Source: Trichaptum fuscoviolaceum
Taxonomy: Eukaryota > Basidiomycota > Agaricomycetes > Hymenochaetales > Trichaptaceae
NCBI GenBank assembly: GCA_910574455.1
Contig: CAJSYZ010000004.1
Span: 992,001-1,056,000, forward strand
Direction of reading: 5' to 3'
Length of the DNA: 64,000 nucleotides
The position numbers and the translations under genes were made by a program. Below the pieces are notes generated by a model that was not told the origin of the DNA, did not search any database, and saw only the letters and a program-made list of their open reading frames with translations. Below, piece by piece: positions 24,068 to 35,988 of the stretch (the stretch's first letter is position 1; each line of letters begins with the position of its first letter).

Positions 24068-24334
24068 CCCCCAGGCCTCATCAGATGCGCCACGACAGAG
24101 AATACATCGGCCCATATTCGCCGATAGGTCTTACGACACATGGGACAAGGCCAAGCGAAGAAAATCACTGGAATTCTGCAAGCCCGGGCGGTCGTCCGGA
24201 CAAGACTTTCGACCGCCGTGCAGCTGTCCCGCCCGTCCTGCCCCTCCAAACACCTTGCGCAACCTCAACACATACCCACAGACCCCTCCAGATGCCCTCA
24301 AAAGCTGCAGAAAGCAGAGAAATAGCTTAGAATG

Positions 24335-24862
24335 TGCCGTCTGCACTCTCTGTGCAGACGGCAAAGTGCTCACCAAGTTACAGCTCCCGGACACTCCAGA
24401 CAGCGCTTGCAGCACTAGCACCATTCCCACAGCTAGCCGAGACCCTGAACCCCTGGAATCTGATGCGAAAAGTGCGGTAGGCGACACAGAAGCTTCTTCC
24501 GAGTGAATGGGAGGTATGAGGCATGCTGCAGTTGCGCAGCATCCTCGGGCTCATACCGCGAGCTGGGGGGCGTCGGAGTGGGTCAGAATGAAAGTCTGAC
24601 ATCCATTCTTGAGGATGGAATGGCCTGGAGAGTGAGGGACAGCGTATGGATGCTGTCACTGTGTTGAACAGGCCAAGGGCCCCGGGAAGAGTCCAGCCGA
24701 AAATTCTGAGAATTGGATGGTTTCAGTCGCACAATTCGCTTACCAGGTGGTATTACGTCCGTCTTAAGAGCCTTCCGAGTGTTTCAGAGCCTTCTATCGG
24801 AAGCCGCGAGTGGTCTGGCTTTTGCGAAGCCCGGAGAGGCTGAGAGCAAGCTCACCTCTCCG
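24335..24862. other. Hairpin-rich non-coding region, unit 4
   Basis: Same inverted repeats. There is a private 2-base loss at GATGCTGTCACTGTG (about 24,657), between the third and fourth hairpins. Confidence 0.58.
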
Positions 24863-25243
24863 TGTTAGGTTTCCGGGGCCAATTCAATGAACAGTACACT
24901 CTTGCATGTGCATGTAGGTGGTGGTGTCCGATATTAGCGACGTCAGGAGTGTATGAGATGAGCGAAGCTCGATGGCCTGCTGGACGACGATGGTAGAAGA
25001 GTAGGAGGTTAGGAAGGAACTTGAAGCACGGTATGACCCTGCTTACGTAATTAGCATTTCCGGTGCATATTTGCTCTCTTCGCCCGTCCGTCGAGCAATT
25101 CTCAAATGCCCAGGGCCTTCGGATTCTAGAATACTAGTCTCTGCAGTATTGCATTGGCATGAATATTCTGTTAGAGAAGTAGTTCCGGGAGGAACAAGGA
25201 ACTGAGCCAGAAAATTCGACCCTGAGTCGATTAGCCGAGCTCA

Positions 25244-26048
25244 TATATAAGGCTGCCCCCGTCTTTTCTCTCTCTCGCTTGTTCCCCCATGCAAGGTAAG
25301 ACTCACTATTTGCTTTTGCAACCTTTTACTGACAGAATGACAATATATATATAGAAATGCGCCCGGTGAGTGACACCGGAAGGCTTTGGCTTCCGGGAGC
25401 AAGGGCTTTGACCCGGGAAGCTTCGCAATCAAGCACTGCAAGCTGCAAGGTAAGACTCACTTAGTTTTATTGCTGTCGGGCTTCTACTGACATCGCAATA
25501 TATATATAGAAATGAGCCGGGCGAGCGGCAGCCAGACAAGCTGGTTTCCGACATCGAGGCCTCACTTCCCGGCTGCCTGCAGGTGTCCCTCGCAAGGTAG
25601 GACACTCTTTTCTTCTCTATTTGACATTTTACTGACCACATAACAATATATATATAGAAATGCGTCCGCCGAGCGGCAGCAAGATGTATTGGTTGCCATG
25701 AGCGAGGGCAAAGCCCTCGCTTTCCAGCTGTTGCTCTCGAGGTAAGAGTTACTGTTATTCTTTGTATTTGAGCTTCTTCTGACCTTATCCAGATAGCAAT
25801 ATATAGATATAAATGCGCCCGGCGAGCGACAGCTGACCCGGGAACGAGGCTAACTGCCGCACTCGAGGTAAGGACCATTATCCTCGGATTTGAGCTTTTA
25901 CTGATTTATAGCAATATATGCATCCAGCGAGCAGCATTAGGTGCGGAAGCTCAAGCAGCTGCAAAGAACACGGTGTCCGTCACGCAAGACACGTCGCTTA
26001 AGCGGAGAGCAGAGACTGGGTGCTTGCATTCGTGACAATGGTCACGAA
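25244..26048 (+). ncRNA. Mini-exon/intron cassette transcription unit, unit 4
   Basis: TATATAAG at 25,244-25,251. The five introns and the exon hairpins match unit 1, and I see no private change within the modules. Confidence 0.53.
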
Positions 26049-26242
26049 GGCATTACAGCACACAGTCGCAGTCAAGGCTAGGCGGGTTCTGCGAGACGGC
26101 GCATCCTGATCTACACATTTGATGTGTCCGGTATAGCTTGGTTGTTGGTGCAAAGATGCGGGTTATTGTTAACTCAAATATGCAGCTTGCAGCCAATGGC
26201 AGTTTCTACACCCGGCCTCGATGTGCTGGCGACGAACGCAAG

Positions 26243-26392
26243 CGGTCTGTGACGTTTGCAAGATGTCGGGGATTGCGTTGGCAATTAGTTGCAACCGGTC
26301 TGTGACGTTTCTAGCAGTCTTCCAGTGTCGGCGAAAGAGAATGGTGGTGGTTGCAGTAAGAAAGAGATGACCGCGACCGGTCTGTGACGTTT
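26243..26392. promoter_or_regulatory. Triplicated CGGTCTGTGACGTTT element, unit 4
   Basis: Three exact copies upstream of ERG9 copy 4. Confidence 0.58.
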
Positions 26393-27088
26393 CTCAGTGT
26401 GACGCGACTGAACTTGAAGTCGTTGCACGTAGTAATAGCAAATGTACATACCTTGAAATTTTGCAATACAGTACCTATGTTCTCCGGGCATACATTTGAA
26501 CTAGAAAATGTATAGATATGCGCAATGAAAGGCGAGGGAAAGTACATACTAGGCGAGGCGGCGCTTGAAACTGAAATGGCAGCTCGCGTCTGCTGGCAGC
26601 GACTTTCCTTCCTCCTCATTGCACGCCGTGAGGCTGCCTTCTGTCTCTCCCTTCATTTCATTGTATTTTCTCTATTTCATTGTATCTTCTCTATTCCATT
26701 ACCCTCTCTCCCCCATTATGTCCCCCATAGTCAGTAGATAGCCTGTACCCGAGCAGAGGGGGAACCTCTGCTCGTACACTTCAGAAATACAGCAAAATAT
26801 GTGTGGTACGTGTCAAATATTTTCAAATTTTGGCAAATAAGCCAATCCCAGTCTGCCGTTTAGCGCAAGCGAGCCCCGGATAGATAAGATCGCGGAGATC
26901 GCGGACGCAGACGCGCGGCGGAACCTGAGGATCTGCGCAAGGCACCGATTCGAGGTAATGCTATATTTTGGGTAGCTATTGAATTGACATCGTACGATGT
27001 TTGCGAATCGTGTTTACCGTCTCGTCCACGACGTTCACGACATCCACGACGTTCTGCGCAGCTCAAGACAAGTGCATCAGCATTCAAT

Positions 27089-28669
27089 ATGCGCGCACTG
27101 GACATGCTGACTCTGCTGGTCGCATCCTAATGAATCTCGCGTGCTTGTACAGTTCTATCTCTCCTCCAAACGCGATACCTCCAAGTCTGAACATGCAACG
27201 TCGGGGTGGGACAGGGAGTCCATGCGACGATGTTGGGAACTTTTAGACAAACTTCTGCGGTCATAAAGGAGCTTGACGGAGACCTCGCCAGGATGGTGAG
27301 TACCTTCAAATCTCTTTTCTTTTCACGACTGATCATTGTCGTAGATTTGTCTGTTTTACCTCGTACTTCGTGGTTTGGACACAATCGAGGATGACATGAC
27401 GATTCCGGACGACGTCAAGCAACCACTGTTACGAACGTTCCATGAAAAGGCTCAGACACCAGGATGGAAGTTCGATGGGTCCGGCCCGCACGAAAAGGAC
27501 CGTCAACTGCTTGTCGAGTTTGATGTCGTCGTGACAGAAATCCTCAGTCTGCCCACCGAGTTCCGCAGTGTCATTGTCGACATTGCACACAAGATGGGAG
27601 TCGGTATGGCAGATTACGCACACAAGGCCCATCTGGCGGGCACGTTGGGCCTTGACACTTGCGAAGATTTCGATCTCTACTGTCACTACGTCGCCGGACT
27701 TGTTGGCGAAGGTATCTCTCGGATATTCGCGGCGTCTGGGAAGGAACGCGAGTGGCTTGGGGACCAGCTTGTCTTGAGCAATGCCATGGGTCTGATGTTG
27801 CAGAAGACGAACATCCTCCGCGACTTCCGCGAGGACGTCGACGATGGCCGGCTCTTCTGGCCAAAAGAGATATGGGGCGCGTATGGCTTCACGGACCCGA
27901 AGGAGATGTGTAAGCCGGAGAACCAGCAGCGCGCGCTGTGGGCTCTGAGTACGATGACGCTTGACACGCTCCGTCACGCTGTTGACTCACTCGATTATCT
28001 CACCCTACTGAAAAACCAGACCGTCTTCAACTTCTGTGCCATTCCTCAGACCATGGCCATGGCGACGATTGCGCTGTGCTTCATGAACCCCGTTGTCTTT
28101 CAGAAGAATGTCAAAATCCGGAAGGCAGAGGCCGCAAGAGTGAGCACATAGTCTTCACTTCTTAAGTGTGGTATTAAACATAATTTCTCAGCTGATAATG
28201 CGCTCATCAAACCCTCGCGATGTCGCTTACCTCTTCCGCGACTATGCTCGCATCATTCACGCAAAAGCCGTCCCCTCAGACCCCAACTTCCTCCGTATCT
28301 CCGTTGCGTGCTGCAAAGTAAGCTACTATCTTCGTTGTCTATGGTACCTCAATTGACATCGCTACCTCAGATTGAACAGTGGTGTGAGACCATTATCCAT
28401 CCTTTGTCTCCGTGTCCTCAGGAAGTGGCCAACTCACCCTGGACATGTCCGACGTGCGTACTCGTGTTGTGGAAGCGGAGAAGAAAAAGGTAATCGAGAG
28501 GCAGGCTCAGCGGAAAGTCGAGGCCCTGCGCAATGCACAAGCAGTCCCTATGGGTCCCTCGGAGGATATGTCCACGCGGGAGCTTTTCATGTTTGTTGGA
28601 GGCGGTCTTTCTTTAGTAGTCGGCCTGAGCGCGTTCATCGTCTGGGTCATTATCACTTATGCTTCATGA
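27089..28669 (+). pseudogene. ERG9: Squalene synthase (ERG9), copy 4
   Basis: Type B allele with both shared exon 1 lesions. The core exon is fully open and collinear with the family (both Asp-rich motifs, [19 protein letters not shown]). In the last exon one base is missing (GTGTGAGACCATTATCC versus GAGCACC, about 28,388), shifting the frame right after the IEQWCE start of that exon, so the C-terminal anchor is out of frame. Confidence 0.92.
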
Positions 28670-28856
28670 ACACTTCATTCTTTTCATCGCATCGGATCTT
28701 TTTTTCATCATAGCATCTCTCGAACATCACGCTTTCTTGCTAGTATATTATACGTATATTTTCCTATACATGCTCAACATGTACATAGCGCAGGATGAAC
28801 CGTGTCCGACGTCCGTATACCACAAAAATGAGCACAGTTTATCAATACGGAGACAG

Positions 28857-31352
28857 TCACCTTCGCTTTGAAGCTGATCGACACGATTTAGTTCGAAGAT
28901 AAGATAGGATCATGCAATAACATACCTTTTGTTGGAACTTTCCCTTTCTGCCTCTTCACAGGCTCATCTTCGTTATCTTCCTCGCCTGAGCTTTCCCGCT
29001 TTCCTCTACGTTTCTTCCCAGCTGGAGCTGGCGGCTCTTCCAGCTCAGCTCCGAGCGGACGACCTGGCTTCTCAGAGCATTGCGGACAGAACCATTCACC
29101 TTCCGGGACGGCATCCAGCGGTGGATCAAGGCAGCCCAAGTGGTATGGGTAGTCACACTAGTTTGTCTCAGTTGCAATTTCCTAAGGAGCGAGAATAAAT
29201 GACACAACCTTTTCGCATTCCAAGGGCGAATCATCATCGCCAGTCTCCTTGTTACAGACCACACATGTTTCAGGAGCATCCACTTGTTCAGGGTGACGAG
29301 GCAGATCTGAAAGCTTTTGGTTGGGTCGGGCCAGGAAGAGTGTTGTATTCTGGCCTGCGGCGATTCTAAATACAGCGGTTACGAATGCTTGGAATAATAC
29401 TGCGAGACTAATTCACTCACTCGAAGACATCTATCCCGATGAGAGGCTGGTGTCGTGTCGGCTTTGTCGAACTTTTTGGCTCCTCAGGACCATATCCGAG
29501 CTCACCTGCCCATCCCTGTGAGCCTATTATCTCAAAAATGACAGAGATCGGACAGACCATTTTGAGCATTTTGGCCCCAGGCAATCGTCATGACGGTGTC
29601 ACCATCGTCCGGTGCCAGGGCAAAGTGTGTAACACCTCCACTGCTGGCATGGAAAACTTTGCATCCCCTACGACACGACAATAAGTCTCCAAGGAATGGA
29701 GGATATGGAGAAAAGAACGAACATGATGTCTTGAATGTATCGAAACGAAGAATAGGGTGATCCGGTCGAGCCTATCGATAAGTTTTATCAGCCGTCAGAT
29801 ACGGAATAATGCTTCTTGATCCTGACCCTCTCCGCTATTTTTCCACTAATGTGTCTGATTAGAAACCGAACCTTTATTCATGGGACGACTTACCTTTCCA
29901 GCCATCCAGTACATTTTCTGTCGATCAATTACAGCCGAGCAGGAAGGCCCGGCAACGATAAAGCTCGCGCGGGTTAATTCGTTTGGGCCGGCGAACTGAG
30001 AAAAGTTAAGTTCCTTTATTACGCAAAGGAAACATCGGAGGCTGTCTGAAAGTGTGGCAGGAAGTGCAGGTCTATGGAACATGGTACCCGTGCATTTTTC
30101 AGAAAATACTTACATTTCTGTGCGGCGATTGGCTGAGCACGGCTGACTTTATGACCTACTCTCAAGACAGCCTTCGAACATAGGTACCATGTTCTGTAGA
30201 TTTGTCTTAGAGCCTGTCACACCTTCGGACATCCTCTTCTAACTCCCTTAATGTGAAAGAGAATACTCACTTGTGGAACTGCTTTCGGAATAAGAACGTC
30301 TTGTTGATTGCCGAGACCTAGACGACAATAGCCATTGTAGCCCCAAACGTAGACGAAACTATCAAGGGGTTATGCAGGAGATAAAATTGAAAGGTGAAAT
30401 ATAACCCACCCATCTTCATCCAAAGCAATAGAGTGCTGGTGCCCACAAGCGACGTTCGTTATCACCTTTCCATCAAGACCCTTCACAAGAACTGTAATTT
30501 TGTCAGCAGATTAGTTTTCAATGAAGATAAAGGCAGCAATACCCGGCTCTGAATGTATGTCGAACATAATCTTGTTGCCGGTTGCAATATACTCGCCAGT
30601 CCGTCCGTTACCTACTTGACCATGTTCACCGCTCCCCAGACCAAAGACTGAATTCTTGTATTGGTTAATCTCGCCCTAATGAAGTGAAACACACAACGAA
30701 ACGTACGCTGACCGTTCTCAGCTAGCAGAATTGAGAAGTTCACTCCTGCTGCAGCTTTCACTATCTTCGCCTTCACACCTCCAGGCCAAGGCCCCTTCAC
30801 AAGCGTGAAAGCTGACACCTCCGAACACGGTGGCTGGCCACACTTATATGCATAAGCCGAGCTTTGTTAGCATATACAACAAAGTGTATATTGAGTATAA
30901 GGAACGAACCTGGCCAACTGAGTTTGCTCCCGCAGACCAGACATCTCCGTTGCTCCCCACCAAAAGCGTATGAGATCTCCCCACCGCAGCATGCACAAAA
31001 GTTACGCCCTTCGGTGTCCCAAGATTCTGAGGGGTTATTCGTCTTGGTGCGTTCTCGGACACCGTCCCGGGCTCGTGTGCGGTCGCTGATTCTCCGGCCT
31101 GTGCCTTCCCTAATGCTGAAGGAGTGCGCCGACCAATAAGGCACGCAGCACCATCTGTGCCGATGCAGACAAAGTGACAGCCCGCGCCAGAAGGATGTAT
31201 CGACCGATAGAGCCGTTCGCTAGTGAGCGAAGGACGTGCGGCTCGAGAAGGTCCGGGCTGTGCGAATGTCAACATGATTCGCCGAACAGCTTCACTCGAA
31301 CACGATAACTCACTGTTCGTCCACAGATCTCCCTTGCGCCCTGAGTGAGCAT
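28857..31352 (-). CDS. RCC1-repeat/PHD-finger protein, unit 4 (type B allele)
   Basis: Same exon set as unit 3. Differences are intronic: 2 extra bases in the last intron (GATCGACACGATTT), and a loss of about 14 bases in the long intron after the AVPQ codons (plus strand TTTATTACGCAAAGG near 30,019). All RCC1 blades and the PHD cysteines are retained. This is the last copy in the array, because unit 5 ends before it. Confidence 0.8.
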
Positions 31353-31865
31353 CGTGGTCGGCGTGGATCTGTCCAAGAAGCTCACCAGTCAGTGCGCCCG
31401 CATATCGACTCTGACTCTATCTACTCAATCTCTCCCCTTCCTCGGTCTCTATGCTGTTGGATCGGTGTGCGACATGGTTGCGCAGTACAGAGCTCGTCCC
31501 GACGTTATTCGGATTCATGCCGCCCGCATTTGTCGACGACGGTAGGGCGATGGTGAGCGTTGCGTCCAAGTCGCGGGCTGCGCGCCGGCGTCTTTCTCTT
31601 TCCTTTCTGGTGCAGCCTCTCAAGCACAGTAGCTTCGCTTTGCCGTAGTGATAGCTCAGTCTAATATAATTAAGCTAGAAATGTGTTGCCAGTCTTCTTC
31701 AATCAGATTCAAGTGTCTAATTTGCATGCGTCGAAGTTGATGAATTACTGAATAGACTTGCGTGAACCCAGATCAAATCCCCAGATAGCCAGTCTTGAAT
31801 TATAGACCCCCAGAATTCAGAAGCAGCCCAGAATAAAGAAAATGTTCACCCGGTGCCAAACATAC

Positions 31866-32048
31866 CAATGACATTCTCACGTCGCACACAGGGTAGCGCA
31901 ATTGCAATCGAATATAGTATCTGTATAGAAGAGGTCAGTAGAGTAATTAGAGATAGTAGGAAACACTTACATTTGTAAATGTGAGAAGTGAATGCGTAAG
32001 AGGAGAAGGGGAATGGGGGAAAAGTAAGGAAACGGGCCTGCCTTTATA
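31866..32048 (-). promoter_or_regulatory. Promoter and 5' exons of the RCC1/PHD gene, unit 4
   Basis: TATAAA at 32,043-32,048 with the leader intron. It serves the gene at 28,857-31,352. Confidence 0.5.
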
Positions 32049-32315
32049 CCCCCAGGCCTCATCAGATGCGCCACGACAGAGAATACATCGGCCCATATTC
32101 GCCGATAGGTCTTACGACACATGGGACAAGGCCAAGCGAAGAAAATCACTGGAATTCTGCAAGCCCGGGCGGTCGTCCGGACAAGACTTTCGACCGCCGT
32201 GCAGCTGTCCCGCCCGTCCTGCCCCTCCAAACACCTTGCGCAACCTCAACACATACCCACAGACCCCTCCAGATGCCCTCAAAAGCTGCAGAAAGCAGAG
32301 AAATAGCTTAGAATG

Positions 32316-32845
32316 TGCCGTCTGCACTCTCTGTGCAGACGGCAAAGTGCTCACCAAGTTACAGCTCCCGGACACTCCAGACAGCGCTTGCAGCACTAGC
32401 ACCATTCCCACAGCTAGCCGAGACCCTGAACCCCTGGAATCTGATGCGAAAAGTGCGGTAGGCGACACAGAAGCTTCTTCCGAGTGAATGGGAGGTATGA
32501 GGCATGCTGCAGTTGCGCAGCATCCTCGGGCTCATACCGCGAGCTGGGGGGCGTCGGAGTGGGTCAGAATGAAAGTCTGACATCCATTCTTGAGGATGGA
32601 ATGGCCTGGAGAGTGAGGGACAGCGTATGGATGCTGTCAGACTGTGTTGAACAGGCCAAGGGCCCCGGGAAGAGTCCAGCCGAAAATTCTGAGAATTGGA
32701 TGGTTTCAGTCGCACAATTCGCTTACCAGGTGGTATTACGTCCGTCTTAAGAGCCTTCCGAGTGTTTCAGAGCCTTCTATCGGAAGCCGCGAGTGGTCTG
32801 GCTTTTGCGAAGCCCGGAGAGGCTGAGAGCAAGCTCACCTCTCCG
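32316..32845. other. Hairpin-rich non-coding region, unit 5
   Basis: Same four inverted repeats as in the other units. Confidence 0.58.
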
Positions 32846-33226
32846 TGTTAGGTTTCCGGGGCCAATTCAATGAACAGTACACTCTTGCATGTGCATGTAG
32901 GTGGTGGTGTCCGATATTAGCGACGTCAGGAGTGTATGAGATGAGCGAAGCTCGATGGCCTGCTGGACGACGATGGTAGAAGAGTAGGAGGTTAGGAAGG
33001 AACTTGAAGCACGGTATGACCCTGCTTACGTAATTAGCATTTCCGGTGCATATTTGCTCTCTTCGCCCGTCCGTCGAGCAATTCTCAAATGCCCAGGGCC
33101 TTCGGATTCTAGAATACTAGTCTCTGCAGTATTGCATTGGCATGAATATTCTGTTAGAGAAGTAGTTCCGGGAGGAACAAGGAACTGAGCCAGAAAATTC
33201 GACCCTGAGTCGATTAGCCGAGCTCA

Positions 33227-34031
33227 TATATAAGGCTGCCCCCGTCTTTTCTCTCTCTCGCTTGTTCCCCCATGCAAGGTAAGACTCACTATTTGCTTTT
33301 GCAACCTTTTACTGACAGAATGACAATATATATATAGAAATGCGCCCGGTGAGTGACACCGGAAGGCTTTGGCTTCCGGGAGCAAGGGCTTTGACCCGGG
33401 AAGCTTCGCAATCAAGCACTGCAAGCTGCAAGGTAAGACTCACTTAGTTTTATTGCTGTCGGGCTTCTACTGACATCGCAATATATATATAGAAATGAGC
33501 CGGGCGAGCGGCAGCCAGACAAGCTGGTTTCCGACATCGAGGCCTCACTTCCCGGCTGCCTGCAGGTGTCCCTCGCAAGGTAGGACACTCTTTTCTTCTC
33601 TATTTGACATTTTACTGACCACATAACAATATATATATAGAAATGCGTCCGCCGAGCGGCAGCAAGATGTATTGGTTGCCATGAGCGAGGGCAAAGCCCT
33701 CGCTTTCCAGCTGTTGCTCTCGAGGTAAGAGTTACTGTTATTCTTTGTATTTGAGCTTCTTCTGACCTTATCCAGATAGCAATATATAGATATAAATGCG
33801 CCCGGCGAGCGACAGCTGACCCGGGAACGAGGCTAACTGCCGCACTCGAGGTAAGGACCATTATCCTCGGATTTGAGCTTTTACTGATTTATAGCAATAT
33901 ATGCATCCAGCGAGCAGCATTAGGTGCGGAAGCTCAAGCAGCTGCAAAGAACACGGTGTCCGTCACGCAAGACACGTCGCTTAAGCGGAGAGCAGAGACT
34001 GGGTGCTTGCATTCGTGACAATGGTCACGAA
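33227..34031 (+). ncRNA. Mini-exon/intron cassette transcription unit, unit 5
   Basis: TATATAAG at 33,227-33,234 with all modules as in unit 1. It is intact although the downstream ERG9 copy is truncated. Confidence 0.53.
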
Positions 34032-34226
34032 GGCATTACAGCACACAGTCGCAGTCAAGGCATAGGCGGGTTCTGCGAGACGGCGCATCCTGATCTACAC
34101 ATTTGATGTGTCCGGTATAGCTTGGTTGTTGGTGCAAAGATGCGGGTTATTGTTAACTCAAATATGCAGCTTGCAGCCAATGGCAGTTTCTACACCCGGC
34201 CTCGATGTGCTGGCGACGAACGCAAG

Positions 34227-34376
34227 CGGTCTGTGACGTTTGCAAGATGTCGGGGATTGCGTTGGCAATTAGTTGCAACCGGTCTGTGACGTTTCTAGCA
34301 GTCTTCCAGTGTCGGCGAAAGAGAATGGTGGTGGTTGCAGTAAGAAAGAGATGACCGCGACCGGTCTGTGACGTTT
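34227..34376. promoter_or_regulatory. Triplicated CGGTCTGTGACGTTT element, unit 5
   Basis: Three exact copies upstream of the truncated ERG9 copy 5. Confidence 0.58.
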
Positions 34377-35072
34377 CTCAGTGTGACGCGACTGAACTTG
34401 AAGTCGTTGCACGTAGTAATAGCAAATGTACATACCTTGAAATTTTGCAATACAGTACCTATGTTCTCCGGGCATACATTTGAACTAGAAAATGTATAGA
34501 TATGCGCAATGAAAGGCGAGGGAAAGTACATACTAGGCGAGGCGGCGCTTGAAACTGAAATGGCAGCTCGCGTCTGCTGGCAGCGACTTTCCTTCCTCCT
34601 CATTGCACGCCGTGAGGCTGCCTTCTGTCTCTCCCTTCATTTCATTGTATTTTCTCTATTTCATTGTATCTTCTCTATTCCATTACCCTCTCTCCCCCAT
34701 TATGTCCCCCATAGTCAGTAGATAGCCTGTACCCGAGCAGAGGGGGAACCTCTGCTCGTACACTTCAGAAATACAGCAAAATATGTGTGGTACGTGTCAA
34801 ATATTTTCAAATTTTGGCAAATAAGCCAATCCCAGTCTGCCGTTTAGCGCAAGCGAGCCCCGGATAGATAAGATCGCGGAGATCGCGGACGCAGACGCGC
34901 GGCGGAACCTGAGGATCTGCGCAAGGCACCGATTCGAGGTAATGCTATATTTTGGGTAGCTATTGAATTGACATCGTACGATGTTTGCGAATCGTGTTTA
35001 CCGTCTCGTCCACGACGTTCACGACATCCACGACGTTCTGCGCAGCTCAAGACAAGTGCATCAGCATTCAAT

Positions 35073-35988
35073 ATGCGCGCACTGGACATGCTGACTCTGC
35101 TGGTCGCATCCTAATGAATCTCGCGTGCTTGTACAGTTCTATCTCTCCTCCAAACGCGATACCTCCAAGTCTGAACATGCAACGTCGGGGTGGGACAGGG
35201 AGTCCATGCGACGATGTTGGGAACTTTTAGACAAACTTCTGCGGTCATAAAGGAGCTTGACGGAGACCTCGCCAGGATGGTGAGTACCTTCAAATCTCTT
35301 TTCTTTTCACGACTGATCATTGTCGTAGATTTGTCTGTTTTACCTCGTACTTCGTGGTTTGGACACAATCGAGGATGACATGACGATTCCGGACGACGTC
35401 AAGCAACCACTGTTACGAACGTTCCATGAAAAGGCTCAGACACCAGGATGGAAGTTCGATGGGTCCGGCCCGCACGAAAAGGACCGTCAACTGCTTGTCG
35501 AGTTTGATGTCGTCGTGACAGAAATCCTCAGTCTGCCCACCGAGTTCCGCAGTGTCATTGTCGACATTGCACACAAGATGGGAGTCGGTATGGCAGATTA
35601 CGCACACAAGGCCCATCTGGCGGGCACGTTGGGCCTTGACACTTGCGAAGATTTCGATCTCTACTGTCACTACGTCGCCGGACTTGTTGGCGAAGGTATC
35701 TCTCGGATATTCGCGGCGTCTGGGAAGGAAACGCGAGTGGCTTGGGGACCAGCTTGTCTTGAGCAATGCCATGGGTCTGATGTTGCAGAAGACGAACATC
35801 CTCCGCGACTTCCGCGAGGACGTCGACGATGGCCGGCTCTTCTGGCCAAAAGAGATATGGGGCGCGTATGGCTTCACGGACCCGAAGGAGTATGTGTAAG
35901 CCGGAGAACCAGCAGCGCGCGCTGTGGGCTCTGAGTACGATGACGCTTGACACGCTCCGTCACGCTGTTGACTCACTCGATTATCTCA
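35073..35988 (+). pseudogene. ERG9: Squalene synthase (ERG9), copy 5, truncated at array end
   Basis: Type B allele with the shared exon 1 lesions and two private one-base insertions: GGGAAGGAAACGCGAG (about 35,729) and GGAGTATGTGTAAG (about 35,890), the second followed at once by a stop. The ERG9 sequence stops after the codons for DSLDYL. From 35,989 the sequence belongs to the neighbouring kinase gene. The last third of the enzyme, including VFNFCAIPQ and the membrane anchor, is absent. Confidence 0.93.

Larger units (their letters stand above)
1..35988. repeat. Head-to-tail tandem array of an ~8.0 kb unit, 4.5 copies
   Basis: The same sequence recurs with periods of 7997, 8000, 7994 and 7981 bp. 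Using base 1 as an arbitrary phase, the units are 1-7997, 7998-15997, 15998-23991, 23992-31972 and 31973-35988 (truncated). The window begins inside the array, so more copies may lie to the left. Every unit has the same order: structured non-coding region, cassette transcription unit, ERG9 locus (+), RCC1/PHD gene (-). Copies are nearly identical. Most differences are private 1-2 bp indels, plus a set of substitutions shared by units 3-5. Such high identity implies recent amplification or ongoing homogenisation. The unit carries no rRNA genes and no transposase, reverse transcriptase or terminal repeats that I can recognise, so this is a segmental tandem amplification rather than rDNA or a transposon. 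Confidence 0.97.

Noticed and set aside
1..35988. rDNA-like or transposon tandem array
   Set aside because: There is no rRNA sequence, no long terminal repeats, no target-site duplications at the visible end, and no transposase or reverse transcriptase motif in the unit.
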